Origin: Serratia rubidaea
GTDB lineage: Bacteria > Pseudomonadota > Gammaproteobacteria > Enterobacterales > Enterobacteriaceae
Reading direction: 5' to 3'
NCBI GenBank assembly: GCA_901472405.1
Contig: LR590463.1
Coordinates: 2,046,001-2,110,000, forward strand
Length of the DNA stretch: 64,000 nt
A program made the translations under genes and the position numbers. The notes under the pieces are model-generated. The model did no database searches, was not told where the DNA came from, and saw only the letters and a program-made list of their open reading frames with translations. Of this stretch, positions 1 to 9,128 are shown in pieces. Each line of letters starts with the position of its first letter. Within the stretch, counting starts at the first letter, position 1.

Positions 1-243
1 TTTGCCGAGCGCGGCGTCCACGCAGCCGAGCGGTGCGCCGTCGAAACGCTGGAAGGCCAGCAGCAGGCCGCCGCGGTCCACCACGGCGACGCAGCCGGTG
101 CTGCGCTGCGCCTGCAGGCTGTGGCGCACGTTGTCGATCAGTTGATTGGCCTGCTGGTTGGTCAGCGGCGCGGCGGCCGCCGCCACGGCGTGGCCGGCGC
201 TGACAGTGAGCAGCGCGGCGGTTAACAGAAGCATTTTTTTCAT
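1..243 (-). CDS. Secreted GlcG/HbpS-like (DUF336) protein, 3' part cut off by the window edge
   Basis: The reading frame starts at position 243 and runs off the left edge after 81 codons. The first 22 or so residues form a signal peptide (two Lys, a Leu-rich core, then an Ala-rich cleavage region), so the protein should be exported to the periplasm. The following part (LTNQQANQLIDNV, then CVAVVDRGG and a LAFQRFDGA stretch) matches the start of the GlcG/HbpS heme-binding-like fold. Members often sit beside catabolic operons, but their role is unclear. It points the same way as the gallate operon ending at 413 and is separated from it by about 170 bases, so it probably has its own promoter. Confidence 0.7.
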   Translation of the reverse strand, partial: MKKMLLLTAALLTVSAGHAVAAAAAPLTNQQANQLIDNVRHSLQAQRSTGCVAVVDRGGLLLAFQRFDGAPLGCVDAALGK

Positions 244-412
244 TACGGTGTTTTTCCAGTGCTGATAGAGAATCAACCTGAGCGCGCGGGCGTAGCCGTC
301 TGATGCGATTTTCCCGCGCGCTCTGTTTTATGTACCTTTTGGTTCAATTTACTCTGTTGCATGTTTGTTAACAATGTGAAGTTAACGAAAACCAACCGTT
401 ATTAGAGACCGA

Positions 413-1300
413 TCACAATTTGCCGTAGATCGCCTCAAGTGCCTGTTGCCAAACGAAAGGTTCCAGTTGCGAATAGCCGATTTCTTGCGCTTTCATCGCT
501 TCTACCAGTCCCAACTGCGAGAGCACCGTGGCGCGGCTCTGGTGCGGCTCCACGCCGACGTCCTGCAGCGTTTTCACCACTTCGCCCATCTCTTCGGCGC
601 GGCGTCGCCCGTGTTCCGCCACCCGGCTAATCAGGTAGTGCGGCAGCCGGTCGTCCCAGCCCAGCGACGGGAAGCTGGCATGCAGCGAATCCAGCACCGG
701 CTGTTCGACGCCGTAGCGCCGGGCGGCATGCAGGCATTCGACGGTCAGCGCCTCCAGCCCCTTGATCATCACGCTGCGGCACATTTTGATCGCCGAGGCT
801 TCGCCGATGCGCTCGCTGTAGACGCTGGCGTTAAACCCCAGCCGCTGCAGCCGTTCACCGCCCTCGGCCGCCGCCGGGCCGCCAAGCAGCAGCGGCGTTT
901 GCAGCCGTTTGGGCGGCACCGGCGCCATCACCGCCACCTCGACATAGCGCGCGTCGCCGGCGCGTTGGATGACCTGCGCCGCGGCGCGTTTGGTATGAGG
1001 CGCAGCGGAGTTCAGATCGAAAAAGTACTGGCCGGCGTGCAGCAGCGGGGCGCACTGCTCGGCGACCGCCAGCGTATTGCCGGCGGTGACGACGGAAAAA
1101 ATCAGCTCGGCGTCGGCCAGCGCCGTCGGTAGCCGTTCGGCCAACCGGCAGCCGCAGCGCTCGGCGGCGGCAATCATCGCCGGCGTTATCTGCCGGTCAT
1201 AGGCGGTCACGCGCGCGCCCTGGGCGCCAAGTTCCTGGGCCAGAATGCCGCCGACTTCGCCAAAGCCGATCAGCGCCACCCGTGGGGAAAAGGTTGTCAT
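413..1300 (-). CDS. NAD(P)-binding 6-phosphogluconate dehydrogenase-like protein (DUF1932 type) of the gallate operon
   Basis: A 295-residue protein with an N-terminal Rossmann fold (VALIGFGEVGGILAQEL near residues 8-24) and a helical C-terminal half of the DUF1932 kind, as in 3-hydroxyisobutyrate dehydrogenase relatives. I choose the ATG at 1300 over the in-frame ATG at 1312 because a GGAG sits 6 bases upstream of it. It is last in the galB-galC-galD operon, 13 bases after galD. The substrate is unknown. Since GalA, GalD, GalB and GalC complete gallate breakdown without a redox step, this enzyme may act on a side product or feed another acid into the pathway. It is not the LigC (Gfo/Idh/MocA) type semialdehyde dehydrogenase of the protocatechuate 4,5 pathway. 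Confidence 0.75.
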   Translation of the reverse strand: MTTFSPRVALIGFGEVGGILAQELGAQGARVTAYDRQITPAMIAAAERCGCRLAERLPTALADAELIFSVVTAGNTLAVAEQCAPLLHAGQYFFDLNSAAPHTKRAAAQVIQRAGDARYVEVAVMAPVPPKRLQTPLLLGGPAAAEGGERLQRLGFNASVYSERIGEASAIKMCRSVMIKGLEALTVECLHAARRYGVEQPVLDSLHASFPSLGWDDRLPHYLISRVAEHGRRRAEEMGEVVKTLQDVGVEPHQSRATVLSQLGLVEAMKAQEIGYSQLEPFVWQQALEAIYGKL

Positions 1301-1313
1301 TGGGTTCTCCATC

Positions 1314-2393
1314 TTAAGCCGGCCAGACCGCGCCGGGAATGCACACTTCGCCGGCGAAAATCAGCCGGGCGCTGCGCAACAGGCCGGCCTGCGTCAGCTC
1401 GCCGTCCGGCGTGCGGCTCAGCAGCACGCTGAATTCGCCGCTGGGATGCTCCACGCTGACGCGCTGTTGCTCGCCGTTGCCGACCTGCGCCAGCGGCTGC
1501 GCCACGCTGCCCGCCAGCAGGCAGCCGCTGGCGACGCTGACCGCACCCAGCACGCCGATCGACGCGTGGCAGCGGTGGGGGATAAAGGTGCGGCTGCTGA
1601 TGGCGCCGCCGGCGCGCGGCGCGGCCAGCAGGGTCATCTTCGGCACGCTGCGCTGGCTGACGTCGCCAAGGTTCATCAGCGGGCCGGCCTGCAGGCGAAT
1701 GCTCTCCAGCCGCTGTTTGAGCCGTTGGTCGGCATCCAGCTGTTCACGGCTTTCGTAGCCGCTGCGGCCGAGATCGGCGGCGCGCAGCAGTACCACCGGC
1801 ATGCCGTTGTCGATACAGGTGACCGCCACGCCGTCAATCAGATCGCTGGCCCGGCCGCTGGGCAACAGGGCGCCGCAGCTGGAGCCGGCGATATCGCGGA
1901 AGATCAGCACGATTTCGGCGGCGCTGCCGGGTACGCCGTCGATGGACAGATCGCCGTCGTAGCGTACCTCGCCGTCCGGGGTGGGGATACGCGCCACCGC
2001 CACCTGGCCGGTGTTCTGCATAAAGATTCGCACCTCGGTAAATTCTGCGCCGGCGGCCACCAGGCCGCGCTCGATGGCGAACGGCCCGACCGCCGCCAGA
2101 ATATTGCCGCAGTTCTGGCCGTAATCCACCAGCGGCCGGTCAACGTTAACCTGGGCGAACAGATAGTCGACGTCGGCGTCCGCGCGCTGCGAGCGGCTGA
2201 CGATCGCCACTTTGCTGGTCAGCGGGTCGCCGCCGCCGAGGCCGTCGATCTGACGGATATCCGGCGAACCCATCGCCGCCAGCAGGACGCGGTCGCGCGC
2301 CGCCGGCTGCGGCGGCAGGTCGTCCGCCAGAAAGAATGCGCCTTTTGAGGTGCCGCCGCGCATCAGCAGGCAGGGGATTCGGCGTTGACGCAT
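1314..2393 (-). CDS. galD: 4-oxalomesaconate tautomerase
   Basis: This 359-residue protein belongs to the PrpF/diaminopimelate-epimerase-like fold (start MRQRRIPCLLMRGGTSKGAF; later the GGGDPLTSKVAIV and DNGMPVVLL segments). In gallate degradation GalD converts the keto form of 4-oxalomesaconate, made by the ring-cleaving dioxygenase GalA, into the enol form used by the hydratase GalB. The assignment rests on family plus neighbours: galC ends 1 base before its start and galB follows upstream, all on the minus strand. A methylaconitate isomerase (PrpF) is the main alternative, but there is no methylcitrate cluster here. The frame is intact. Cytoplasmic. Confidence 0.85.
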   Translation of the reverse strand: MRQRRIPCLLMRGGTSKGAFFLADDLPPQPAARDRVLLAAMGSPDIRQIDGLGGGDPLTSKVAIVSRSQRADADVDYLFAQVNVDRPLVDYGQNCGNILAAVGPFAIERGLVAAGAEFTEVRIFMQNTGQVAVARIPTPDGEVRYDGDLSIDGVPGSAAEIVLIFRDIAGSSCGALLPSGRASDLIDGVAVTCIDNGMPVVLLRAADLGRSGYESREQLDADQRLKQRLESIRLQAGPLMNLGDVSQRSVPKMTLLAAPRAGGAISSRTFIPHRCHASIGVLGAVSVASGCLLAGSVAQPLAQVGNGEQQRVSVEHPSGEFSVLLSRTPDGELTQAGLLRSARLIFAGEVCIPGAVWPA

Positions 2394-2394
2394 A

Positions 2395-3108
2395 TTACTC
2401 CTCCAGCTGATCCAGCGAGTCGTAGTAGGTCAGACCCTTTTCCGCCAGACGCGGGCGCATCTGGTAGATATCCAGCCCCAGCTCGCCGCTGGCCATCCGC
2501 AGGCGTTTGCTCTCCTCCAGATCGGCGCGGCGGCGGCTGGCCGCCAGCGTCGCTTCGGCCTCGGCATGGCGCACGACCACCACGCCGTCATCGTCGGCGA
2601 TCACCGCGTCCCCCGGGTAAATCAGCTGCCCGGCGCACACCAGCGGCACGTTGACCGAGCCCAGCGTCTCTTTGACCGTGCCCTGTGCGTACACCGCCCG
2701 CGACCAGACCGGAAAGCCCATTTCGCGCAGCGTGCGGGTGTCGCGCACCCCGAGGTCCGCCACCAGCCCGCGCACGCCGTGCGCCTGCAGCGAGGTGGCC
2801 AGCAGATCGCCGAAGTAGCCGTCGACGCAGGGCGAGGTCGGCGCCACCACCAGGATATCCCCCGGCCGGCACTGCTCCACCGCCACGTGGAACATCCAGT
2901 TGTCGCCCGGCGCCACCAGCACGGTGACCGCGTTGCCGGCGATGGCGCGGTCCTGCTGAATCGGCCGGATGGCCGGGTCGAGCAGCCCTTTGCGCCCCTG
3001 CGCCTCATGCACCGTCGCGACGCCGAACGTCGCCAGCGCCGCCAGCGTGTCGTCGCAGCTGCGGGGAATATTGCGCACCACCACGCCTTGCTTGCCGATG
3101 ATGCTCAT
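2395..3108 (-). CDS. galC: 4-carboxy-4-hydroxy-2-oxoadipate aldolase / oxaloacetate decarboxylase
   Basis: A 237-residue class II pyruvate aldolase of the RraA-like HMG/CHA aldolase family. The family motif D-X20-R-D is present exactly (D101, R122, D123), and the C-terminal half has the typical [15 protein letters not shown] strand. It splits 4-carboxy-4-hydroxy-2-oxoadipate into pyruvate and oxaloacetate with a divalent metal, the last step of gallate and protocatechuate 4,5 degradation. Its ATG overlaps the galB stop by 4 bases (ATGA), which suggests translational coupling, and galD starts just 1 base after its stop. The frame is intact. Confidence 0.9.
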   Translation of the reverse strand: MSIIGKQGVVVRNIPRSCDDTLAALATFGVATVHEAQGRKGLLDPAIRPIQQDRAIAGNAVTVLVAPGDNWMFHVAVEQCRPGDILVVAPTSPCVDGYFGDLLATSLQAHGVRGLVADLGVRDTRTLREMGFPVWSRAVYAQGTVKETLGSVNVPLVCAGQLIYPGDAVIADDDGVVVVRHAEAEATLAASRRRADLEESKRLRMASGELGLDIYQMRPRLAEKGLTYYDSLDQLEE

Positions 3109-3845
3109 GCCAGATCCTCCGTCACCCGCGGGAAGATGCTCTGATAGCCTTCGCCGTACACGATGTTTTTACCGCTGGCGATGCCGACGTTGCGCTTGGC
3201 CTGCACGCCGCGCTGCTGGGCGACGCGGGTGTAGTATTCCCACAGGTGTTCCTGACCGGCCATGCACTGAATGGCCTGATACTTTTTATCCCACACCGAA
3301 GTGATGTCCAGCAGCACGTCCGGTTTCCATTCGCACTGTTCCGGCTGGTGCGGCTCAAACAGATACACCGGCGGCGCGGCGACGATCGGTTCGCCCGGGC
3401 GGTAGCCTTCCGCCTGCGCGATGATGCGCGCTTCCTGCGTCAGGTTGCAGGCCAGCGGGTGGTCGTAGTTGTACGGGTCTTTTTGCGAATGGGTCAGCAC
3501 AAAGTGCGGCTGTACCCGGCGGAATACGTCCGCCAGGCGGAACAGCTGCTCTTTATCGGCGCGCAGCGGGTAGTCGCCCAGATCGAAGAACTCAATGCTG
3601 GCGCCGAGGATCTCGGCGGCGGCGCAGGCCTCTTCCTGGCGGGCGGCCTTCACTTTCTGCTCGGTCATCGCGCCTTTGCGCCACAGTTTGGCGGATTCGC
3701 CGCGTTCGCCGAACGACAGGCAGACGATATGCACCTGATAACCCTGCTGGCCGTGCAGCGCAATGGCACCGCCGGCGCGCCAGACGAAGTCGGCGGAATG
3801 GGCGCTGACCACCAGGGCGGTTTTGTTTGCGGTTATCTCACTCAT
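3105..3845 (-). CDS. galB: 4-oxalomesaconate hydratase, PIG-L deacetylase fold
   Basis: A 246-residue protein of the PIG-L/LmbE fold: the usual AHPDD metal motif appears as [12 protein letters not shown] (residues 15-26), and a second metal region reads NYDHPLACN. In the gallate pathway GalB adds water to enol 4-oxalomesaconate to give 4-carboxy-4-hydroxy-2-oxoadipate and needs zinc. It is the first gene of the left operon. The 128 bases between its start and the divergent regulator at 3974 should hold both promoters. The change of the usual HPDD to HSAD fits my memory of GalB-type hydratases rather than deacetylases, but I cannot confirm that without an alignment. Confidence 0.85.
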   Translation of the reverse strand: MSEITANKTALVVSAHSADFVWRAGGAIALHGQQGYQVHIVCLSFGERGESAKLWRKGAMTEQKVKAARQEEACAAAEILGASIEFFDLGDYPLRADKEQLFRLADVFRRVQPHFVLTHSQKDPYNYDHPLACNLTQEARIIAQAEGYRPGEPIVAAPPVYLFEPHQPEQCEWKPDVLLDITSVWDKKYQAIQCMAGQEHLWEYYTRVAQQRGVQAKRNVGIASGKNIVYGEGYQSIFPRVTEDLA

Positions 3846-3912
3846 GTTCGGATTCCTTGGCTGGTTAGAATGACCTCATGCTGTCAGTTTCCCGCTGCGG
3901 TGGATAATTCAT

Positions 3913-3941
3913 TTGATTGCAGCAGGTATGCGTTTTATTTA
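3913..3941 (+). promoter_or_regulatory. Candidate promoter of the LysR-type regulator gene
   Basis: TTGATT at 3913-3918 and TATTTA at 3936-3941 are separated by 17 bases and lie just over 30 bases upstream of the ATG at 3974. This is a reasonable sigma-70 layout. The divergent galB operon starts at 3845, so a LysR binding site controlling both directions is expected in 3846-3973. I could not settle on one T-N11-A palindrome. Confidence 0.4.
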
Positions 3942-3973
3942 TATTGCCTCGACCGCCGTCCGGGAGACTGAGC

Positions 3974-5197
3974 ATGGACTATGAAGAAGACGGGCTGACA
4001 AACCTGATGCAAATCAGGGCATTCAGCCAGGTTGTTGCGCAGGGCAGCGTTTCGCGCGCCGCCGATGAGTTATTCAGAACGCAGTCGGCCATCACCCGCT
4101 CGATTCGCGATCTGGAGCAAAAGCTGGCGGTGCCGCTGTTTGAGCGCCATGCCAGCGGCATGCTGCTGACCGATTTCGGCAAGTGCGTGCTGCCGCGCGC
4201 GCGGCGGGCGATTGCGGAGCTGCATCAGGTGCCGGCGCTGCTGGCCCGTCTGCAGGGGAAAGGGGCGGCGCGCGCCGACAGCGAGCCGCTGTACCTGTTT
4301 AACGTGCGCCGGCTACAGATTTTCGTCTGCCTGTGCGAAACGCGGCATATGCAGACCGTGGCGACGCTGCTGGGCCTGAGCCAGCCGGCGATCAGCGCGG
4401 CGCTGAAGGTGCTGGAAAACGGCGCCGGCGCGCCGCTGCTGGAACGCACGCCGCACGGCATGGTGCCATCGCTGGCCGGGCGGGAGATTGAAGCCAACAT
4501 CCGGCGCGCGCTGAATGAGCTGCAGCATATTCCGGCGGATATCGCCGCCCGGCGCGGGGTGCTGACCGGCGCGGTGCGGGTCGGCGCGCTGCCGCTGGGG
4601 CGCACCCGGCTGCTGCCGCAGGCGATCGTCCAGCTGACCGCGCGCTATCCCGGCGTCAGCGTGGTGACCAACGAGAGCGCATTTTCCGCGTTGGCGTCTG
4701 AACTGCGCTCCGGCGATATCGACTTTATTTTCGGCGCGCTGCGCGACAGCGACTATGCGGCGGATGTGTACAGTGAAACGCTGTTTACCGAGGAGATGGT
4801 GCTGCTGGCGCGCCGTGGCCATCCGCTGGCGCAGGCCGGGTTGCAGCCGTCACAGCTGAAAAGCGCGCGCTGGGTGCTGCCGCGTTCGGCCACTCCGGCG
4901 CGCCGCCTGCTGGACGACTGTTTTCAGGCAATGGCGATGCCGCCGCCGTCGCCGGTGGTGGAGAGCGGCGATCTGGCGTTGGTGCGCGGGCTGTTGCTGA
5001 ATTCCGATATGCTGGCGGCGGTGTCGGCGCACCAGCTGGAACATGAGCTGGCATCGGGGGAGCTGGTGCAGCTGCCGCTGGCGCTGCCCAATACCGGCCG
5101 CGCCATCGGCCTGACGTTCCGCACCGGCAGCCTGCATTCGCCGGCGGCGCAGGCGCTGATCGACAGCCTGCGCGCGCAGTGCGCCAATATCGCTTAA
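3974..5197 (+). CDS. LysR-family regulator of the gallate cluster with two winged-helix domains
   Basis: A 407-residue protein against about 300 for ordinary LysR proteins. Residues 10-85 form a complete LysR winged helix ([10 protein letters not shown] ... [15 protein letters not shown] ... PLFERH). A second complete one follows at about 105-180 ([11 protein letters not shown] ... [15 protein letters not shown] ... PLLERTPHG). The C-terminal 200 residues are one periplasmic-binding-like effector domain. It lies divergent from galB and convergent with aroQ (the stop codons overlap at 5194-5197), so it is the likely activator of both gallate operons, in the position of Pseudomonas GalR. I leave the symbol empty because galR means the galactose repressor in enterics. 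The start at 3974 is preferred over 3917 because homology begins there. Confidence 0.85.
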   Translation: MDYEEDGLTNLMQIRAFSQVVAQGSVSRAADELFRTQSAITRSIRDLEQKLAVPLFERHASGMLLTDFGKCVLPRARRAIAELHQVPALLARLQGKGAARADSEPLYLFNVRRLQIFVCLCETRHMQTVATLLGLSQPAISAALKVLENGAGAPLLERTPHGMVPSLAGREIEANIRRALNELQHIPADIAARRGVLTGAVRVGALPLGRTRLLPQAIVQLTARYPGVSVVTNESAFSALASELRSGDIDFIFGALRDSDYAADVYSETLFTEEMVLLARRGHPLAQAGLQPSQLKSARWVLPRSATPARRLLDDCFQAMAMPPPSPVVESGDLALVRGLLLNSDMLAAVSAHQLEHELASGELVQLPLALPNTGRAIGLTFRTGSLHSPAAQALIDSLRAQCANIA

Positions 5198-5625
5198 AGC
5201 AGGCTGGCGGCCTGCATCAGCGCGTAGCGGTAGCCCTGAATGCCAAAGCCGCAGATCACGCCGTGCGCCACGTCGGACAGGTAGGAGTGATGGCGGAACG
5301 GTTCGCGTTTGTGCACATTGGTGATATGCACCTCAAACAGCGGCAGGGCGACGGCGGTCACCGCATCACGAATGGCCACCGAGGTGTGCGTCCAGGCCGC
5401 CGGGTTGATCACCAGCGCCTGCGCCTTGGCGCGCGTCTCCTGGATCCAGTCGATCATCTGCCCTTCATGGTTGGTCTGCAGAAATACGATCCCGATATCC
5501 AGCTCCGCCGCCGTCCGATGGCACAGCGCTTCGATGGTGGCCAGGGTGTCGCGGCCGTAGGTGTCCGGTTCACGGCTGCCCAGCAGGTTGAGGTTGGGGC
5601 CGTTGAGCACGTAAATGGTTTTCAT
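5194..5625 (-). CDS. aroQ: Type II 3-dehydroquinate dehydratase
   Basis: A 143-residue type II dehydroquinase. The N-terminal [16 protein letters not shown] carries the catalytic Arg18 and Tyr23; [15 protein letters not shown] and [17 protein letters not shown] are the other family signatures. I choose the ATG at 5625 (MKTIYVLNG) because GGAGAG precedes it; the frame is open further upstream but inside the preceding gene. It makes 3-dehydroshikimate from 3-dehydroquinate. Enterobacteria normally use type I AroD for biosynthesis, so an extra type II enzyme at the end of a gallate operon suggests a catabolic role: quinate-derived dehydroquinate to dehydroshikimate, which can be turned into gallate or protocatechuate. 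Confidence 0.9.
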   Translation of the reverse strand: MKTIYVLNGPNLNLLGSREPDTYGRDTLATIEALCHRTAAELDIGIVFLQTNHEGQMIDWIQETRAKAQALVINPAAWTHTSVAIRDAVTAVALPLFEVHITNVHKREPFRHHSYLSDVAHGVICGFGIQGYRYALMQAASLL

Positions 5626-5635
5626 CATCTCTCCG

Positions 5636-6469
5636 TTAATCAGCAAAGCCAAACAGGCGCTGCGGCGTCTGCCACAGAATGCGCCGACGCGTCTGTTCGT
5701 CGGGGAACAGGCTTTCGCACAGCATCAGCAGCGTGCCCATGTCCATCCGTTCGGTGGCGCGCAGGAACGGCCAGTCCGATCCCCACATGCACTTCTCCGC
5801 ACCGTAGGCGCTCAGCAGCGCCTGCAGGTAGGGCTGCGCGTCGCTGAACGGGTAGTGCCGGCGGGAAAACTTCGCCAGCCCGGACAGTTTCATATAGACG
5901 TGTTCACGCTCCGCCAGCCGCAGCAGCGCCTGAAAGGCCGGCTGTGTCAGCCCGGCGTCGACGTCGGGTCGGCCGCAATGGTCAAACAGCAGTTTGGCGC
6001 GGCTGCGCTGCAGCAGCGGCAGCAGCGCCGGCAGCTGGTCGTCCTGCACCTGAATTTGCGCGTACAGCCCCAGCTCCGCCAGTTGGGCCATCAGCCGGTC
6101 AAGCTGCAGAAACGGCGCGACGCCGAGCATGGCGACGTTGAGGGCGATGCCGACCACGCCCTGCGCCTGCAGCTGCGCCAGCGTCTCGCTGCTGCTGTCG
6201 AACGGCACCACCGCGATGCCTTTGTGGCGGCCTTCACCGGCGGCCAGCGCCGCCAGCAGACAGCGGTTGTCGGTGTTGTAGCCCGAGGTGGGGCCGACAA
6301 TCAGCGAATGGCGAATGCCATAGGCCCGCATCACCGCGCGATAGTGCGCCGGGGTCGCCAGCTCATGGCCGGCCGGGTTATAGGCGCTGTCCGGCGCATA
6401 GGGGAAATTGGCCGGGTCGAACAGGTGGTGGTGGCAGTCGATTTTCGGTTGGGTAAATAGCGTCGTCAT
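5636..6469 (-). CDS. Metal-dependent amidohydrolase, 2-pyrone-4,6-dicarboxylate lactonase-like
   Basis: A 277-residue TIM-barrel amidohydrolase (Amidohydro_2). Metal and active-site motifs visible are [10 protein letters not shown] (residues 9-18), LFDHCGRPD (near 165) and MWGSDWPF (near 235). Relatives include LigI, which opens 2-pyrone-4,6-dicarboxylate to oxalomesaconate. Such a pyrone can form when a gallate or protocatechuate dioxygenase product cyclises, so a LigI-like function would recover that carbon for GalD. This is inference from family and position. The gene overlaps galA by 4 bases (ATGA) and ends 10 bases before aroQ. Confidence 0.75.
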   Translation of the reverse strand: MTTLFTQPKIDCHHHLFDPANFPYAPDSAYNPAGHELATPAHYRAVMRAYGIRHSLIVGPTSGYNTDNRCLLAALAAGEGRHKGIAVVPFDSSSETLAQLQAQGVVGIALNVAMLGVAPFLQLDRLMAQLAELGLYAQIQVQDDQLPALLPLLQRSRAKLLFDHCGRPDVDAGLTQPAFQALLRLAEREHVYMKLSGLAKFSRRHYPFSDAQPYLQALLSAYGAEKCMWGSDWPFLRATERMDMGTLLMLCESLFPDEQTRRRILWQTPQRLFGFAD

Positions 6470-7728
6470 GCGTTTTTCCCCGCTACGGAGTACAGCACCT
6501 GCTGGTTGCGCGTCTTCTGGAACTCCTCCAGGGTTTCGCCGCGCATGGCGGCGTAGATATGCAGGTTGGAGCTACCGACTACCGCGCCGAGCTTCTCCAG
6601 CAGGAAGAAGCTGACGCCGTAGCGGATCATCGCCCGCCAGTCGAGTTCGCGCAGCATGCGTTGCTCCTCGTCGCTCAGCGCCGCCTGGTCAAACAGCGCC
6701 TGCTGCTGCTCCAGGAAGCGGGCGCGCCAGTCCGGTTGGATCAGCCGGTGCAGGAAGCGGTTGATGCGCAGCGCCTTCAGGCTGCGGGCATGGGTGAACG
6801 GGTAGGTGCCCGCCAGTTTCTCCACCCCGGCCAGCTGTTGGTTAATTTTATCGCGCTGGCGCTGCTGTACGTCGACCGGCGCTTCCCGCGCGCGGTTTTC
6901 CAGAATCAGCGTGGAGATGCCGGTCATCGAGGGCAGGTAATAGGCCTCATGCAGCTTTTCCACGTTGGCGGAGAGCGCGCCGCGCATAATCAGCCACATA
7001 ATCACCTCCGCGCCCTCCAGGCCGCCGAGGGTGGCGTATTCCGCCAGGGTGATGTCGGTCAGACGCTGCGGGTCGTTCACCAGCATATCGACGAACTGAG
7101 CGTCCCACTCCGGGTTATTGAAGCCGCAGCGTTCGCCGTGCACCTGATGCGAAACGCCGCCGGTGGCGACCACTGCCACTTTCAGGTCCTCCGGGAAGCT
7201 TTCGATCGCCCGCCGCAGCGCCTGGCCCAGCTTGTAACAGCGGCGGGCGGACGGGATCGGGAACTGCAGCACGCCGACCTGCAGCGGCACCACCCGGGTC
7301 GGCCAGCCGCCGTCCTGCCACGGCAGCAGGGCGGACAGCGGTGAAAACAGGCCGTGGTCCAGCGGTTTATCCTGGAAGAACGCCATGTCGAATTCGTCCG
7401 CCATCAGGCTGGCGCCGATATGCTGGGACAGCGCCGCATGGCCGGCGACGGGCGGCAGATCGCGCGGGCCGCCGCCTTCGTCGGCGACGGCGTAGCTGTC
7501 GTCAATCCCCAGCGCAAACGCCGAATAGTGGTCGAAGAAGAATGAGGTGACGTGGTCGTTGAACACGTACAGCAGTACGTCGGGCTTTTTCTCCGCCAGC
7601 CACTGCTGCATCGGGGCGAAACCGTCGAAAATCGGCGCCCAGGCGCTCTCCTGCTGTTTATTATGATCCACCGCAAAGCCGATGGTGGGGGTGTGGGACA
7701 CGGCCAGTCCGCCAATAATCGTTGCCAT
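6466..7728 (-). CDS. galA: Gallate dioxygenase (fused LigB-LigA extradiol dioxygenase)
   Basis: A 420-residue fusion protein. The N-terminal LigB domain carries the expected Fe(II) ligands H12 (LAVSHTPT), H59 (VFNDHVTS) and E241 (GGLEGAEVIMW), and a catalytic His in GGVSHQVHG (about 194). The last 120 residues resemble the small LigA subunit. This length and order are those of Pseudomonas GalA, which cleaves gallate between C4 and C5 to 4-oxalomesaconate. A LigAB-type protocatechuate 4,5-dioxygenase would normally have separate subunits. It follows the transporter gene by 24 bases and overlaps the amidohydrolase gene. The frame is intact. Cytoplasmic. Confidence 0.92.
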   Translation of the reverse strand: MATIIGGLAVSHTPTIGFAVDHNKQQESAWAPIFDGFAPMQQWLAEKKPDVLLYVFNDHVTSFFFDHYSAFALGIDDSYAVADEGGGPRDLPPVAGHAALSQHIGASLMADEFDMAFFQDKPLDHGLFSPLSALLPWQDGGWPTRVVPLQVGVLQFPIPSARRCYKLGQALRRAIESFPEDLKVAVVATGGVSHQVHGERCGFNNPEWDAQFVDMLVNDPQRLTDITLAEYATLGGLEGAEVIMWLIMRGALSANVEKLHEAYYLPSMTGISTLILENRAREAPVDVQQRQRDKINQQLAGVEKLAGTYPFTHARSLKALRINRFLHRLIQPDWRARFLEQQQALFDQAALSDEEQRMLRELDWRAMIRYGVSFFLLEKLGAVVGSSNLHIYAAMRGETLEEFQKTRNQQVLYSVAGKNA

Positions 7729-7752
7729 CCTGATACCTCTGTCTGAAAGTGT

Positions 7753-9128
7753 TTAGCGGTTATTCATCGTGCGCGACAGTGCGGGCAGATCGTTAAGGCC
7801 GATGCCTTTTATCCTTTCCGCCGGGCGCGCATGCTGATGATTGATAATGGTAATCGCCGCCAGCAGAGCCGGGGTGGCGAGGATAATAAAAATACTGGTG
7901 GCGCCGGGGAACATCCCCAGCAGCACGCCGCCGAGCGACGAGCTGATAATCGCGCCGCTGCGGCCGATGCCGTGCATCCAGCTGACGCCGGTGGCGCGCA
8001 TTTCCGTCGGGTAGAACGCCGGGGAGAATGCCTGCAGACCGGTCTGCGCGCCGTTGATGCAGACGCCGCTGATAAACACCAGCACCGCCAGCGCCGTCGG
8101 GCCGAAGCCCCAGACGCCCTGCGCCAGCAGGCAGCACATGCCCATCAGATAGAACAGGGCGATCACCCGTTTGGCGACGAAGCGGTCCATCAGGTTGCCC
8201 ACCAGCAGCCCGCCGATGGTGCCGCCCAGCTGGAATAAACCGGCGATAATCGCCGCGCGCTCCAGCGAAAAACCGGCGCCGCGCACGATGGTCGGCAGCC
8301 AGCCGTTGAGCAGATAAATCACGAACAGCCCCATAAAATAGGTGAGCCACAGCACCAGCGTGCCTTTGGCGTAGCCGTTACTGAACAACTGCAGCACCCG
8401 GGCTTTTTTGGCGATCACCGGCGTTTTTAACACAAAGGTGGTGCCGGCGCTGAAGACGCCGCCGGCGCGCCGCAGGATACGGGCGATTTTGTCCTTATGC
8501 TGGTTGCGCACCACCATATACAGGGTGGATTCCGGCAGGATCCACATCAGCAGCGGCAGCATCAGCAGCGGCAGCAGGCCGCCGAGAAACAGCACCGCTT
8601 TCCAGCCCAGGTTCGGCAGCATGCCGGCGGCGATAAAGCCGCCGGCGCCGGAACCGATATTAAAGCCGCTGTACATCAGGGTGATCATCAGGCTGCGGCG
8701 GGCGCTCCGGCATATATTCGGACACCAGCGTCACGCAGTTGGGCATCACCGCCCCAGCCCGAGGCCGGTCAGAAAGCGCAGCACCGCCATTTCCAACGGG
8801 GTGCGGGCAAAGGTGCTGAGCAGGCTGAACAGCGAGAAACAGAGGATCGACAGCAGCAGCACCTTTTTGCGGCGAAGCGGTCGGAGTAGGGCCGGCGATT
8901 AACGCGCCGAGGGCAACGCCGAGCATCGCCGCGCCGAGGATCGGCCCCATTTCACCCCGTGAAATGCCCCAGTCCTCGATCAGCGCCGGCGCGATAAACC
9001 CATGACCGCGGCGTCGTAACCGTCGAACATGATAATGATGAAGCACAGGATTAATACCAGCCACTGATAGCCGGAATGGGGCGCGAATCGATCCAGGCTT
9101 TGACGTCAACAATGTTGTGGTTGCTCAT
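7753..9128 (-). CDS. galT: MFS aromatic-acid:H+ symporter, likely gallate importer (reading frame interrupted)
   Basis: About 450 residues over several frames. It begins MSNHNIVDVKAWIDSRP at 9128, followed by IMFDGYDAAVMGFIAPALI, the conserved first-loop motif of the aromatic acid/H+ symporter family (PcaK, BenK, GalT), and continues with 12 membrane helices. The C-terminal 311 residues (7753-8688) are in one frame. At least five one-base breaks between 8690 and 9075 (for instance GTCATGGGTTTATC where one more G restores the frame) break the N-terminal half. Because clearly essential genes elsewhere are broken the same way, I read these as sequence errors. First gene of the right-hand gallate operon; likely brings the substrate across the inner membrane. 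Confidence 0.8.
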
